The position numbers and the translations under genes were made by a program. Below the pieces are notes generated by a model that was given only the letters and a program-made list of their open reading frames with translations, did no database searches and had not been told where the DNA came from. Shown piece by piece: positions 53,469 to 62,510 of a stretch of DNA of 64,000 nucleotides (its first letter is position 1; every line of letters begins with the position of its first letter). The DNA comes from Acidobacteriota bacterium (lineage in GTDB: Bacteria > Acidobacteriota > Terriglobia > Terriglobales > Acidobacteriaceae), in the NCBI GenBank assembly GCA_021792135.1, contig JAJYVF010000005.1:1-64000 (forward strand), in the 5' to 3' direction.

Positions 53469-55073
53469 TCAGCCAGATGCCGCACTGCGGATCGTTTCCT
53501 CCAGCGTGTACTGGCGTACCAGTTTCCGAAATGCATTCACCTGATCCTCTGCCCAGGCGGGGGATTTGCCCAGTTCTCCCGCCAGCAGCTCCGCGGTATG
53601 CGGTGCTGCCTCCAGTGCCGCGCGCGCATTGAGCAGAAGTGCCCGCGTGCGGCGCGACAGAACATCCTCGACGGTTCGCGCCATCTCTTCCCTCGCTGCC
53701 CACACTACTTCAGCCGCGATATACGGCAGCTCGGCGTGCAGCCGCGCCGCCAGGGCCGGAGTCTCTTCCGCCAGCTTCTGTACCTGCGCCGCATCCGTCC
53801 CATAAACCGCCAGGCTTCCCAGCTCTTCTGCCTGTTCATAGAATCCGTGAATCGGAACGGTCTCCGTGACGCACCGTGCTTCGCGCAGCCTGCCCAGCGT
53901 AATGGCATAGTCCACACAGTCTTCGGCCATATGGCGATAGGTTGTCCACTTCCCGCCCACGATTGTCAGCAAACCCGAACTGTCGATCTGGATCGTGTGG
54001 TCCCGGGACAGGGCCGAGGTCTTCCTGCGGTCCGAACCGGCAGCTTTGACCAGCGGACGAATCCCCACATAGACGCTCAGAACATCCTCGCGGTCAGGCT
54101 TTCTGCTCAGATACCGGCCGGCGGTATCGAGGACGAAATCAATCTCCTCCTCGAACGGAAGCGGCTCGTAGGACGGTTCTTCGATCGGCGTGTCCGTCGT
54201 GCCAACCAGGGTGTGCCCATGCCAGGGGATGGCAAACAGAACCCGCCCGTCGCTGGTATGGGGCACCATGATCGCCGTGTCGCTGCGCAGGAACGACCCG
54301 TCGAACACCAGGTGTATTCCCTGGCTGGGCGCGATCATCTTTTCCGCCGATCCGTCGGCCATCTGCCGCACCTCATCGACGAAGATCCCCGCCGCATTCA
54401 CCACGACCTGGGCTGCAATCCTGAGCTCTTCCCCGCTCTCCCCGTCCACGGCGATCACACCATCCACAAAGCCGTCGTCCCCGCGTGTCAGGCCCGTCAC
54501 TCCCGCGTAGTTCAACACCGTTCCACCGTGATCCGCCGCGGTGGCCAGCAGGTGGGTCAGAAGCCGGGTGTCGTCGAACTGCCCATCGTGGTAGATCACG
54601 CCTCCCCGCAGGCCTTCCTGCTGGATATTGGGCAGCCGTTCCAGCGTCTCCTCGCGCGAGAGGATGCGCGAGGTGCCGAAACCGTAGCGGCCCGCCAGCA
54701 CGTCATACACGCGCAGGCCGATCCCGTAAAACGGCGTCTCCCACCATGAGTAATTCGGCACCACGAACGGCAGATTGTGCACCAGATGAGGCGCGTTCCT
54801 GCGCAGGATGCCGCGCTCCCGCAGAGCCTCCATGACAAGTGAGATGTTGCCCTGTTCCAGGTACCGCACCCCGCCGTGGGCCAGCTTCGTGCTGCGGCTT
54901 GATGTGCCCTTGCCGAAATCCTCGCGCTCCAGCAGCAGCGCCTCGTACCCGCGGGTCGCCGCATCCACGGCAATGCCGGCTCCGGTTGCACCCCCTCCGA
55001 TGATGACCAGATCCCAGGGCCTTTTGCGCTCCCGAATGCTTGCCAGCATCCTCTCCCGTCTCACGTTCGTCAC
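53469..55073 (-). CDS. glpD: FAD-dependent glycerol-3-phosphate dehydrogenase
   Basis: A 534-residue membrane-associated flavoenzyme oxidising glycerol-3-phosphate to dihydroxyacetone phosphate with electrons to quinone. FAD-binding WDLVIIGGGATGAGIAVDAA (Rossmann fold), LLEREDFGKGTSSRSTKLAHGG, YHDGQFDDTRL, IPWHGHTLVGTTDTP and IVGGKWTTYRHMAED are diagnostic. The start may be GTG 55073 (GGAAG upstream) or ATG 55049. A perfect 8+1+8 inverted repeat lies 22 bases before the longer start. No glpK or glpF nearby. Confidence 0.96.
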   Translation of the reverse strand: MTNVRRERMLASIRERKRPWDLVIIGGGATGAGIAVDAATRGYEALLLEREDFGKGTSSRSTKLAHGGVRYLEQGNISLVMEALRERGILRRNAPHLVHNLPFVVPNYSWWETPFYGIGLRVYDVLAGRYGFGTSRILSREETLERLPNIQQEGLRGGVIYHDGQFDDTRLLTHLLATAADHGGTVLNYAGVTGLTRGDDGFVDGVIAVDGESGEELRIAAQVVVNAAGIFVDEVRQMADGSAEKMIAPSQGIHLVFDGSFLRSDTAIMVPHTSDGRVLFAIPWHGHTLVGTTDTPIEEPSYEPLPFEEEIDFVLDTAGRYLSRKPDREDVLSVYVGIRPLVKAAGSDRRKTSALSRDHTIQIDSSGLLTIVGGKWTTYRHMAEDCVDYAITLGRLREARCVTETVPIHGFYEQAEELGSLAVYGTDAAQVQKLAEETPALAARLHAELPYIAAEVVWAAREEMARTVEDVLSRRTRALLLNARAALEAAPHTAELLAGELGKSPAWAEDQVNAFRKLVRQYTLEETIRSAASG

Positions 55074-55398
55074 CCCCTGAAGCTTCCGCCCGCGACGGCG
55101 CGTCGCGCCGTTTCTCTCGCCCAGCCCGCTTCTTACGAAGCGTCCGGCGGGCGGGCCATTGTCCTCTATGGTAGAGCCTTCATGGGATTGCGATGCCGCA
55201 GACAGCGCCTCCCCGGCGGGCAGAGCCTGACTCCAGGCGCCGGACTGAACGTGATCACCCGATCAGCTCGGTGCTGCTCTGCTCCCTGTCGGACCGTCAC
55301 ATTCCCCCATCGCCGGCTATGGGGCAGGCAGATTCCGAAGGACGCCCGTAAGAGTGCGTGATCCGGGTCACGCGCCCTGGCGGTTCCGTTGCGGTACG
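55074..55398. other. 325-bp divergent region between glpD and the glutaredoxin gene
   Basis: No gene is supported; several small inverted repeats are present and listed separately where clear. A CGCTTC/GAAGCG hairpin (55127-55142, loop TTAC) is one. The region must hold both promoters, which I could not place. Confidence 0.45.
55095..55111. promoter_or_regulatory. Perfect 17-base inverted repeat upstream of glpD
   Basis: ACGGCGCG (55095-55102), a single central T, then CGCGCCGT (55104-55111) make an exact palindrome. It starts 22 bases before the GTG start of glpD, a good site for an operator or a leader hairpin, though its extreme GC content also allows chance. Confidence 0.45.
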
Positions 55399-55677
55399 AT
55401 GACAGCTGTGCAGGTCCTTGTCTACTCCGCCTTCTGGTGCCGCGACTGCCGTGAAGCCAAGCGGTTTCTCGATGTCCACAAAATCCCTTACACCGAGATC
55501 GACATCGAGGAAAGTCCCGGCGCCGCCGACGAGGTGATCGCCCGCGTCGGGAAACGTGCCATTCCTCAGTTTGTCATCGATGGCGAGTGGATCCAGCCCT
55601 ACCGCCCCGGCCGGGGCTTCCTTTATGCCGAGATGACCGCCCGTTTCGGCCTCGGCAACGGTCTGCGGAAGCCCTGA
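55399..55677 (+). CDS. Glutaredoxin-like protein
   Basis: A 92-residue thioredoxin-fold protein. VLVYSAFWCRDCREAKRFL gives a CRDC redox pair near residues 13-16, with IPYTEIDIEESPGAADEVI and RAIPQFVIDGEWIQPYR carrying the cis-Pro loop. The final GLGNGLRKP lacks the usual GG motif. Start ATG 55399; the frame is open 15 codons further up. Confidence 0.85.
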   Translation: MTAVQVLVYSAFWCRDCREAKRFLDVHKIPYTEIDIEESPGAADEVIARVGKRAIPQFVIDGEWIQPYRPGRGFLYAEMTARFGLGNGLRKP

Positions 55678-55756
55678 CTCCTGCTGCATCAGACGCGGGA
55701 ACCAAATTGCCTCCCCCTGCGTATTTCTGAGCGCAGTTCATCGGAGAGGGCCCGCA

Positions 55757-56965
55757 GTGAATCAGACTCGCAAAAAGCGGAAGAAGGGCTGGTGGGTCTG
55801 GACCGCCGTTGCCGTCGTGCTGGTGATCATCGGAGTCGCAGCGGCGGCAGCACGCGGCGGCAGTACCAGGATTCCAGCCGCGCGCCTTGCTAAGGTCACG
55901 CGCGGCGATATTGCCAGGTCCGTCGTGGCAACCGGCCCCATCGAGCCCATTACCAAGGTCGAGCTCAAGTCCAAAGCCAGCGGTATTGTCGAAAGGCTCT
56001 ACGTCGACATCAACCAGATGGTCCACAAAGGACAGGTGCTGGCCCAGCTGGACCAGCAGGAGATCCTGGCCCAGGTGGCCGCGGCCCGCGCCCAGCTGGC
56101 GGCGGCTGAGGCCAATGTCACCACCTGCACGGCCAACATCACCCAGGACAACGTGAACGCCGCTGCTCCCGATCTTCCCATGTATGCGGAGACCTGGCGG
56201 CGCAATGTGCGGATGGCCCAGGAGGGCATCGTTTCCCAGCAGGCGCTCGATAATGCCGAACGTGACTACCTGGCCGAGAAGAACAAGCATGACAGCGCCG
56301 TCGCCCAGATTGGCGTCGACGAGGCGAAGCTGCAGCAGGCCAAAGCCCAGGTACAGCAGGCGCAGGCCAGCCTCGATCAGCTCAATGAGCAGCTCAGCTA
56401 CACCACGCTCGTGGCTCCCATCGACGGCATGGTGCTCTCCCGCGATGTCGAGGTCGGCGATGCCGTCAGCTCCATCCTCGTCCTGGGTTCCACTGCCACG
56501 CTCGTCATGACCATTGGCGATATCCACCAGGTCTATGTCGATGGAAAGGTCGACGAGGCTGATATCGGCAACGTCTACCTCGGCCAGCCTGCCCGTATTC
56601 ATGTCGAGTCATTTCCCAGCAGGGTCTTCTACGGCAAGGTCACCAAGATCGCCCCCCTGGGCGTGACCAAAGACAACGTCACCACGTTTGAGGTCCGCGT
56701 CTCCATCGACAACCCCAACAACGAACTCAAGGCCAACATGACGGCCAACGCGGAAATCGTGGTCACCCAGCACCACAACGCGCTCAGCGTCCCTGAACAG
56801 GCCATGACCTGGGACAACAACAAGAACGCGTTTGTCTTCGTGCCCGATCCGAAGGCCAAAGACGGCCAGAAGAAGATACCGGTAGTCGCCGGGATTTCCA
56901 ACGGCAGCCGTACGGAAATTCTTTCCGGCCTGAATGAAGGAGATACGGTCGTGCTCCAGCAATGA
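55757..56965 (+). CDS. Periplasmic adaptor (HlyD/MacA-like membrane fusion protein)
   Basis: A 402-residue protein starting at GTG with GGAGAGG upstream. Basic N-terminus, one membrane helix (about residues 14-33), then biotinyl-lipoyl halves (VELKSKASGIVERLYVDINQMVHKGQVLAQLD; YTTLVAPIDGMVLSRDVEVGDAV), a coiled-coil hairpin (residues about 95-215), and beta-barrel and membrane-proximal domains. No ABC or RND transporter or outer-membrane channel follows, which is unusual. Confidence 0.9.
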   Translation: MNQTRKKRKKGWWVWTAVAVVLVIIGVAAAAARGGSTRIPAARLAKVTRGDIARSVVATGPIEPITKVELKSKASGIVERLYVDINQMVHKGQVLAQLDQQEILAQVAAARAQLAAAEANVTTCTANITQDNVNAAAPDLPMYAETWRRNVRMAQEGIVSQQALDNAERDYLAEKNKHDSAVAQIGVDEAKLQQAKAQVQQAQASLDQLNEQLSYTTLVAPIDGMVLSRDVEVGDAVSSILVLGSTATLVMTIGDIHQVYVDGKVDEADIGNVYLGQPARIHVESFPSRVFYGKVTKIAPLGVTKDNVTTFEVRVSIDNPNNELKANMTANAEIVVTQHHNALSVPEQAMTWDNNKNAFVFVPDPKAKDGQKKIPVVAGISNGSRTEILSGLNEGDTVVLQQ

Positions 56966-57007
56966 AGGGCGCGGCCGGCGCATTTTTTCCCCCAGGAGGA
57001 ATCCACG

Positions 57008-57865
57008 ATGCTTCGCCGCACAACTTCGATCCTCATCGCCGCCGCTTTATTCGCCGTCCTTGCGCCCGCAGCGGCCCGCGCCGCCGACGGCACCTTCGAC
57101 AAGACCCTCCACGTCAGCGGTCAGGTCATTCTCAGCGTGAACACGGGCGCTGGGTACATTCATGTCTCCCCGGGAGCCGGCAGCGACGTGCACATCATCG
57201 GTCACGTGCACGCCAGCGGCTGGGGCTTCGGCAGCTCCGCCGACGACCGGGTGCACCAGCTCGTCTCCAGTCCCCCCATCGAGCAGAGCGGGAACATCAT
57301 CACCGTTGGCAGGCACCTGAACTGGCTTCACAACGTCTCCATCGATTACGACATCACCGCGCCTCGGGGAACCGATCTTGATGCGAGCTCGGGCTCCGGC
57401 GATCTGCGCATTCAGGACCTCGGCGGCTCGCTCAAGGCCAACACCGGCTCCGGCAGCATCAATGCCAACGGCGTTACCGGCCGTGTCGTTCTGGAAACCG
57501 GCTCGGGAGAAATCCGGGCCGATCTTCATTCCGCCAGCGATGTTCGGGCGGAAACCGGCAGCGGGGGTATTCATCTGCAGGGAGTCGACGGAGCGCTCTT
57601 CGCTGAGACGGGCTCGGGCGATATTGAAATCGGAGGTCAGCCCGGCTCCAACTGGAAGATCGAGACCGGTTCGGGCTCTGTGACTCTGAATACCGGCAAT
57701 GCCCATTTCACGCTCGATGCCAGTACCGGCTCGGGCGATGTGCGCAGCGATCCGCCCATCAGCACGCACGGCAGCCTCGAGCGCCATCACATCCAGGGCG
57801 ACATCAATGGAGGAGGCCCCACCGTTCGCGTCCAGACCGGTTCGGGCGACATTCGCATCCACTGA
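57008..57865 (+). CDS. Exported DUF4097-type beta-repeat protein
   Basis: A 285-residue protein with a signal peptide (ILIAAALFAVLAPAAARA). The mature part is made of repeated GSGDI / TGSGSI units (DASSGSGDLRIQDLGG, VVLETGSGEIRADL, LFAETGSGDIEIGG), a beta-solenoid typical of DUF4097 and adhesin-like proteins. It lies 42 bases after the adaptor gene and may be co-transcribed. Role unknown. Confidence 0.85.
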   Translation: MLRRTTSILIAAALFAVLAPAAARAADGTFDKTLHVSGQVILSVNTGAGYIHVSPGAGSDVHIIGHVHASGWGFGSSADDRVHQLVSSPPIEQSGNIITVGRHLNWLHNVSIDYDITAPRGTDLDASSGSGDLRIQDLGGSLKANTGSGSINANGVTGRVVLETGSGEIRADLHSASDVRAETGSGGIHLQGVDGALFAETGSGDIEIGGQPGSNWKIETGSGSVTLNTGNAHFTLDASTGSGDVRSDPPISTHGSLERHHIQGDINGGGPTVRVQTGSGDIRIH

Positions 57866-57879
57866 TTCGCCGAGGGAAG

Positions 57880-59004
57880 TCACGCTGCGCCGGTTGCCTG
57901 CCTGCGTCCCGGCAGCAGCAGAATTCCTGCCTTCGCGCCGTGGCGCAGCACAAACCGCGACAGCGGCTCGTGGCCCACGTGGACGGCGAGCAACCCGCGA
58001 AACAGTTCCGGTCGGGCTGCCATGGCCTCCAGGGCCCGGCGTCGCAGCCACGGCGCGCCATCCATGCGCAGCAGCAGCGCGGCCATGCGTCGCGGCAGGG
58101 CCAGGATTCCGGAGTGGCCTGCCTCGTAGGGCTCCAGACCGCCCGCTTCCAGCGACTCCGCCAGCAGCAGCGCCTGCCGAAACCCCAGCGCCAGTCCCTC
58201 TCCGGTGATGGCGTCGATCGAGCCCGAGGCGTCCCCGACGAGGGCCACATTGCCGAGCGTCACTCGAGCAAGTTGCCGCGTCACGGTCAGCGAGCCTCGT
58301 TCCCGCGTCGTTTGTGCCGCTCCCGCCAGCTTGCCGCACAGGAATGGGATGGCCCCCACCACATCGCCCAGTCGCACGCCGGGGATCCGGCTCATGGCGG
58401 AAACGCTGATCTCCTGGGATCCCACGGGAGTGATGCACGCCTGGCCCAGCCTTCCCCAGTGCACCTCGACATGAGGGCCCCACGGCGCCACGCGAAAATG
58501 CGCCCGGAATCCATAGCGGCGGCTGCGTATTGTGCCGGTTTCCAGGCCTGCCCACGCCCGAAGCCGCGACCCCAGCCCATCGGCTCCCACGAGCCATCGG
58601 TAATGGCAGCAATTTCCGGCAATCAGCAGTCTCCCGTTCTTCGCCAGGAGGGGCGTGTTCCACAGCATCCGCACGCCAAGCTCAGAGGCGCGGTCCACCA
58701 GCAGACGCTGCAGAGCGGTCCGGCGCATCCCAATTCCCGGGCCCTGCGGAAAATCCGCGCTCACGCGAGCCCCTTCATCGGCAAAGACCATCCCCCGGAA
58801 CTCCGCTCCGCCGCCGGCACGCAGGTCGACACCCAGTCGCGCCAGGTCACGGTGAGAATCGGGCATCAGTCCCTCGCCGCAGGCCTTATCGATGGGCGGC
58901 CGCAGCGCATCGGCCAGCAGCACATCGGCCCCGCGCTGGCGCAGCGCAATGGCCGCCGCCAGACCCGCTGGTCCCCCACCGGCAATCAGCACATCGCAGT
59001 GCAT
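57880..59004 (-). CDS. FAD-dependent oxidoreductase (monooxygenase/geranylgeranyl-reductase-like)
   Basis: A 374-residue flavoprotein: MHCDVLIAGGGPAGLAAAIA is the FAD GxGxxG motif, CGEGLMPDSHRDLARLG and GIGMRRTALQRLLVDRA follow, and VALVGDASGSIDAITGEGLALG is the GD motif of UbiH/aromatic-hydroxylase-like enzymes. It starts five bases after the type III PKS stop, so the pair is likely one operon; it probably oxidises or reduces the polyketide product. Confidence 0.88.
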   Translation of the reverse strand: MHCDVLIAGGGPAGLAAAIALRQRGADVLLADALRPPIDKACGEGLMPDSHRDLARLGVDLRAGGGAEFRGMVFADEGARVSADFPQGPGIGMRRTALQRLLVDRASELGVRMLWNTPLLAKNGRLLIAGNCCHYRWLVGADGLGSRLRAWAGLETGTIRSRRYGFRAHFRVAPWGPHVEVHWGRLGQACITPVGSQEISVSAMSRIPGVRLGDVVGAIPFLCGKLAGAAQTTRERGSLTVTRQLARVTLGNVALVGDASGSIDAITGEGLALGFRQALLLAESLEAGGLEPYEAGHSGILALPRRMAALLLRMDGAPWLRRRALEAMAARPELFRGLLAVHVGHEPLSRFVLRHGAKAGILLLPGRRQATGAA

Positions 59005-59008
59005 GCGC

Positions 59009-60058
59009 CTACCACTCCAGCAGCAGCATCTCCGCGCAGAAACCCGGGCCCATGGCAGCCAGAACGCTGCGCGTTGCCGGCGCGGGCCGCCGGGAGCTCA
59101 TGACTTCGTCCAGCACCAGCAGGACCGACGCCGACGACAGGTTTCCAACCCGGCGCAGGACCTCCCACGAGACTTCCAGCGCTTCTCTGTCCAGGCTGAG
59201 CGCCTCCGCCGTCGCCTCCAGCACCTTCGGCCCGCCCGTATGCATGATCCACGAACCGATATCTCCCCGCGTCAGCTCCTGCTTCTCCAGAAAGCCATCC
59301 ACATCCCGCCCCAGGTTCTCCCGCACAACTCGCGAAACATCCGGCGACAGCACGATCCGGAATCCCTGTTCCGAGATATCCCAGCCCATCACGTTTTCCG
59401 TATCCGGATAAAAGACGCTGTGGCTGGCCAGAATGCGCGGTCCCCGCCGCGGAATCGCATCTCCGGCTACCAGGACCACGGCCGCTCCGTCGCCAAAAAG
59501 TCCCGAGGAGATGAGGTTGGCCATCGAGGTATCGTCGCGCTGCCACGTCAGCGAGCACAGCTCCACCGAGAGCAGCGCCGCCACCTGATCGGGGTACGCC
59601 CGCACATAATCCGCGGCGCGGCTGAGCCCCGCGGCTCCGGCTACACAGCCCAGTCCGAAAATCGGATTGCGCCGGATATTCGGCGACAGCCCCATCCGGT
59701 TCACCAGCCGCGCATCAATCGACGGGCTGGCTACCCCTGTTACCGTAACGAAGAAGATCGCGCCGATCCTCTCGCGCCCCAGGCCCGCTCGCCGCAGGGC
59801 ACAGTCAATTGCCCGCTCCCCCAGTTCCTCGGCAGTTTCGATCCAGACGTTGTTGACCTTGCCCCAGGTGTCGAGCGCCCCGTATTCCTCGAGGCGCCGC
59901 GAAAAATAGCGCCCCTCCACCCCGGTGCGCATGTGCAGCCGCTCCAGCACCGCCGCAATCTGGGAATCTCTGCTCCAGTACGCCAGGAGTGCGTCCACCA
60001 CCTCCCGCTGCCTGTAGTAGTGCGGGGGAAATGTGGCCGAGGTAGACAGAATATGCAT
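59009..60058 (-). CDS. Type III polyketide synthase (chalcone/stilbene synthase family)
   Basis: A 349-residue ketosynthase homodimer type. The catalytic triad is visible: Cys about 138 in GLGCVAGAAG, His about 273 in MHTGGPK, and Asn about 306 in GNLSSAS. The surrounding FGDGAAVVLV and MGPGFCAEMLLLEW are family signatures. It likely condenses malonyl-CoA onto an acyl-CoA to make an alkylresorcinol or alkylpyrone; an FAD oxidoreductase follows. The companion methyltransferase seen in some bacterial clusters is absent here. Confidence 0.93.
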   Translation of the reverse strand: MHILSTSATFPPHYYRQREVVDALLAYWSRDSQIAAVLERLHMRTGVEGRYFSRRLEEYGALDTWGKVNNVWIETAEELGERAIDCALRRAGLGRERIGAIFFVTVTGVASPSIDARLVNRMGLSPNIRRNPIFGLGCVAGAAGLSRAADYVRAYPDQVAALLSVELCSLTWQRDDTSMANLISSGLFGDGAAVVLVAGDAIPRRGPRILASHSVFYPDTENVMGWDISEQGFRIVLSPDVSRVVRENLGRDVDGFLEKQELTRGDIGSWIMHTGGPKVLEATAEALSLDREALEVSWEVLRRVGNLSSASVLLVLDEVMSSRRPAPATRSVLAAMGPGFCAEMLLLEW

Positions 60059-60115
60059 TCGATTGCGTGTACGCCGCCCAATGTTTCCGTTCGTGCCCGG
60101 CAGAATGTCCGCCCC

Positions 60116-61003
60116 TCACAGCCGCGCTGCTGCGTCCATCCCGTGCTTCCCGGCGACCGCTTCAGCCGCTTTTTCGGCGGCTTCCACGGTGTGCGCGATC
60201 AGTGTAGCAATGGTCATCGGGCCCACGCCTCCCGGCACCGGCGTGTAGGCCGAGCAGCGGTCCATCGCACCCGCCAGTTCGATGTCGCCCACCCCGCCGG
60301 GATGGTACCCTGCATCGACCACCACGGCCCCATCCCGAATCCATTCGCCGCGGATGAACTGCGCCTTGCCCACAGCGCCAACCACGATCTCCGCGCGCCG
60401 CACCACCTCCGGCAGATGCCGGGTACGCGAGTGGCAGATCGTCACCGTCGCGTTGGCCGCCAGCAGCATCATGGCCATCGGCCGTCCCAGGATCGGACTG
60501 CGCCCCACAACCACCGCCTCGCGCCCTTCAAGGGGAATCTCATAGCGCCGCAGCAGGCGCATGATCCCCGCCGGGGTCGCGGATCCATAAGCAGGCTCAT
60601 CCATCGCCATGCGTCCAAACCCGTGGCTGGTCACTCCATCCACGTCCTTCTCCAGCGCAATGCGGTCGAAGCAGGCGCGCTCGTCGATCTGCTTCGGCAC
60701 CGGATGCTGCAGCAGAATCCCCCGCACCCGGGGATTTGCATTCAGCTCCTCGATCGCGCCCAGCAGTTGCTCCGTGGACGTGTGCCCCGGCAGCGCAATA
60801 CTCAGCGACTCCATGCCCACTCGACGGCAGGCGTTGCCTTTCATGCGGACGTAGGTCGCCGAAGCCGGGTCGTCGCCCACGAGAATCGTGGCAAGAATGG
60901 GAGGTTCTTTGAGAACGCTCTGCAGGAGCCGCTGCACCCGCACCGTCAGTTCGGCTTCCAGTTCCTTTGCATACGCTTTTCCGTCGAGGACAATGCCCGC
61001 CAT
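60116..61003 (-). CDS. folD: Methylene-tetrahydrofolate dehydrogenase/cyclohydrolase
   Basis: A 295-residue bifunctional one-carbon enzyme interconverting methylene-, methenyl- and formyl-THF. It has [31 protein letters not shown] over residues about 34-64 (with catalytic Tyr and Lys in YVRMK), [41 protein letters not shown] and [17 protein letters not shown] 61003 gives a standard N-terminus; the upstream open frame to 61228 is not coding. Fifty bases separate it from the small membrane gene upstream. Confidence 0.97.
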   Translation of the reverse strand: MAGIVLDGKAYAKELEAELTVRVQRLLQSVLKEPPILATILVGDDPASATYVRMKGNACRRVGMESLSIALPGHTSTEQLLGAIEELNANPRVRGILLQHPVPKQIDERACFDRIALEKDVDGVTSHGFGRMAMDEPAYGSATPAGIMRLLRRYEIPLEGREAVVVGRSPILGRPMAMMLLAANATVTICHSRTRHLPEVVRRAEIVVGAVGKAQFIRGEWIRDGAVVVDAGYHPGGVGDIELAGAMDRCSAYTPVPGGVGPMTIATLIAHTVEAAEKAAEAVAGKHGMDAAARL

Positions 61004-61053
61004 GAATCCAGTGTACGGGCTGCATGCGCTCGCCGGATTCCAGCAACCGCCGC

Positions 61054-61248
61054 TCAGATCGTCCGAATGATCCGCACCGGCAGAAATATAAGGGCCCCCA
61101 CCAGTTCCAGCGCGCCTCCCACGGCAATTCCCAGGACTCGAAAGGGCAGCAGAATGAGCCAGACGATGGGATACAGTACCAGCGCCAGCAGGGCCAGCGG
61201 CCAGCACAGAACGAAAAGGATGCACCACAGAAGAAACTTGATCATCAT
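61054..61248 (-). CDS. Small hydrophobic membrane protein
   Basis: A 64-residue protein made almost entirely of hydrophobic helices ([51 protein letters not shown]), suggesting two or three membrane segments. Its ATG follows a GAGGG-like run. It sits upstream of folD on the same strand. Function unknown. Confidence 0.75.
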   Translation of the reverse strand: MMIKFLLWCILFVLCWPLALLALVLYPIVWLILLPFRVLGIAVGGALELVGALIFLPVRIIRTI

Positions 61249-61343
61249 GCCCTCCCCGGGGCGGTTCCCGTCAGGCGGAACATCCTCTCAGGGCTTGAGA
61301 GCGATTACGCAGTCCGCGCCGTCCCGGTTCCCTTATCCGCCCG

Positions 61344-62477
61344 CTACCGCGGCTCGTGGAGGCCCAGCGCAGCCAGCACCTCGGCATCCGGCCTGGTGAG
61401 GCCCCCCGCCTTGGTGACCACCCCGAAATTAGCCTGATAATCCCACATCGCCCACCCGATATGATTCCTCTCCAGCGCTACCCGCATGTCGTGGATCCAC
61501 TGCGCCCGCATCGCCGGCGGAGCATAGTCGCGCAGCACCCCAAACTCACCGCAGTACACCGGAGCATGATGCAGGCTCGACCATCTCGCGGCAAACTCCA
61601 TCGAATTCTCCACCCGGGCCGCGTCCCAGCGGTTCTCCCCATACTGATCGAGGAAATACGCCCCGGACAACGTCGGTTCCTCATTCAGTTTGGGTGCCAC
61701 GTCCAGCGGCGTCGACGGATACGGAATCGCCCGTTCCGGCCGCACCTCGGGACTGGTCCAGGTCGCACCCTGATGCGTGAAGGCAAACGGCTCGTAATCG
61801 TGAAACGTATAGATGATATTTCGATCTGCAAGAGGCTCCAGAATAAGCAGATCCTGCAGCCCTGACCAGTGCGCCCCGGCAGCGATGATCGTGTTCCGCG
61901 GAGCGGCCTCCCGGATCGCCTCCGCTACCGTCGCTTCAATCCCCTGCCACCGGTACGGATCGTTCTGTTCCGGCTCATTCATGATCTCGAAAAAGATGTG
62001 CTCGGGATCCACCGGACCAAAGTGCCGTGCCAGGTCGCGCCACAGCGCAGCGAAATCCTCCACTCCCGACGACCCCTGAAAAAGCTGAGCCTTGTAGTCG
62101 CTGCTCGGATGAATATCGATGACTACGGACAGGTGGTTATCCAGCATGGTCCGCACCGCGCGGTCCAGTTCCGTCATGAAGGGCGTTTCCCTGCCCGTGC
62201 GCTGCCAGGCGACCAGCGGACCCGCATCGATGCTCAGTCGGCAGTGGTCGAACCCCATGCGGGCGATCAGGGCAATGTCCTTTGGCGTCGTATACGTCTC
62301 CAGCCGCTGCGGAGAGTAGTCTCCCGCCTGCGCAAACCACATGCTGGTATTGATTCCGTGCCGGAGATGCAGCGCCCGCTCGAAAGCAATCGAGTTCTCA
62401 TCCTGGGCGGCGGCGGATGCGGCGATGCAAAGGAGAAGAACAGCAACGATGGAGGAGCAGCCCCTGGAGCTTCGCAT
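61344..62477 (-). CDS. Secreted glycoside hydrolase family 5 (endoglucanase-like)
   Basis: A 377-residue exported TIM-barrel hydrolase with a signal peptide (VAVLLLCIAASAAAQ). LRHGINTSMWF, GFDHCRLSIDAGPL, VVIDIHPSSD, FFEIMNEPEQND (acid/base Glu) and YCGEFGVLRDYAPPAM (nucleophile Glu) are the GH5 order of motifs, closed by WAMWDYQANFGV. It should cut beta-1,4-linked glucan or related polymers. Confidence 0.92.
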   Translation of the reverse strand: MRSSRGCSSIVAVLLLCIAASAAAQDENSIAFERALHLRHGINTSMWFAQAGDYSPQRLETYTTPKDIALIARMGFDHCRLSIDAGPLVAWQRTGRETPFMTELDRAVRTMLDNHLSVVIDIHPSSDYKAQLFQGSSGVEDFAALWRDLARHFGPVDPEHIFFEIMNEPEQNDPYRWQGIEATVAEAIREAAPRNTIIAAGAHWSGLQDLLILEPLADRNIIYTFHDYEPFAFTHQGATWTSPEVRPERAIPYPSTPLDVAPKLNEEPTLSGAYFLDQYGENRWDAARVENSMEFAARWSSLHHAPVYCGEFGVLRDYAPPAMRAQWIHDMRVALERNHIGWAMWDYQANFGVVTKAGGLTRPDAEVLAALGLHEPR

Positions 62478-62510
62478 ACGCGTCGGTTATAGCACGCGAT
62501 ATGCTGAGTT

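Noticed and set aside
58892-61399. 835-codon plus-strand ORF
   Set aside because: Antisense to the PKS and folD; translation is Arg/His/Pro-rich with no motif.
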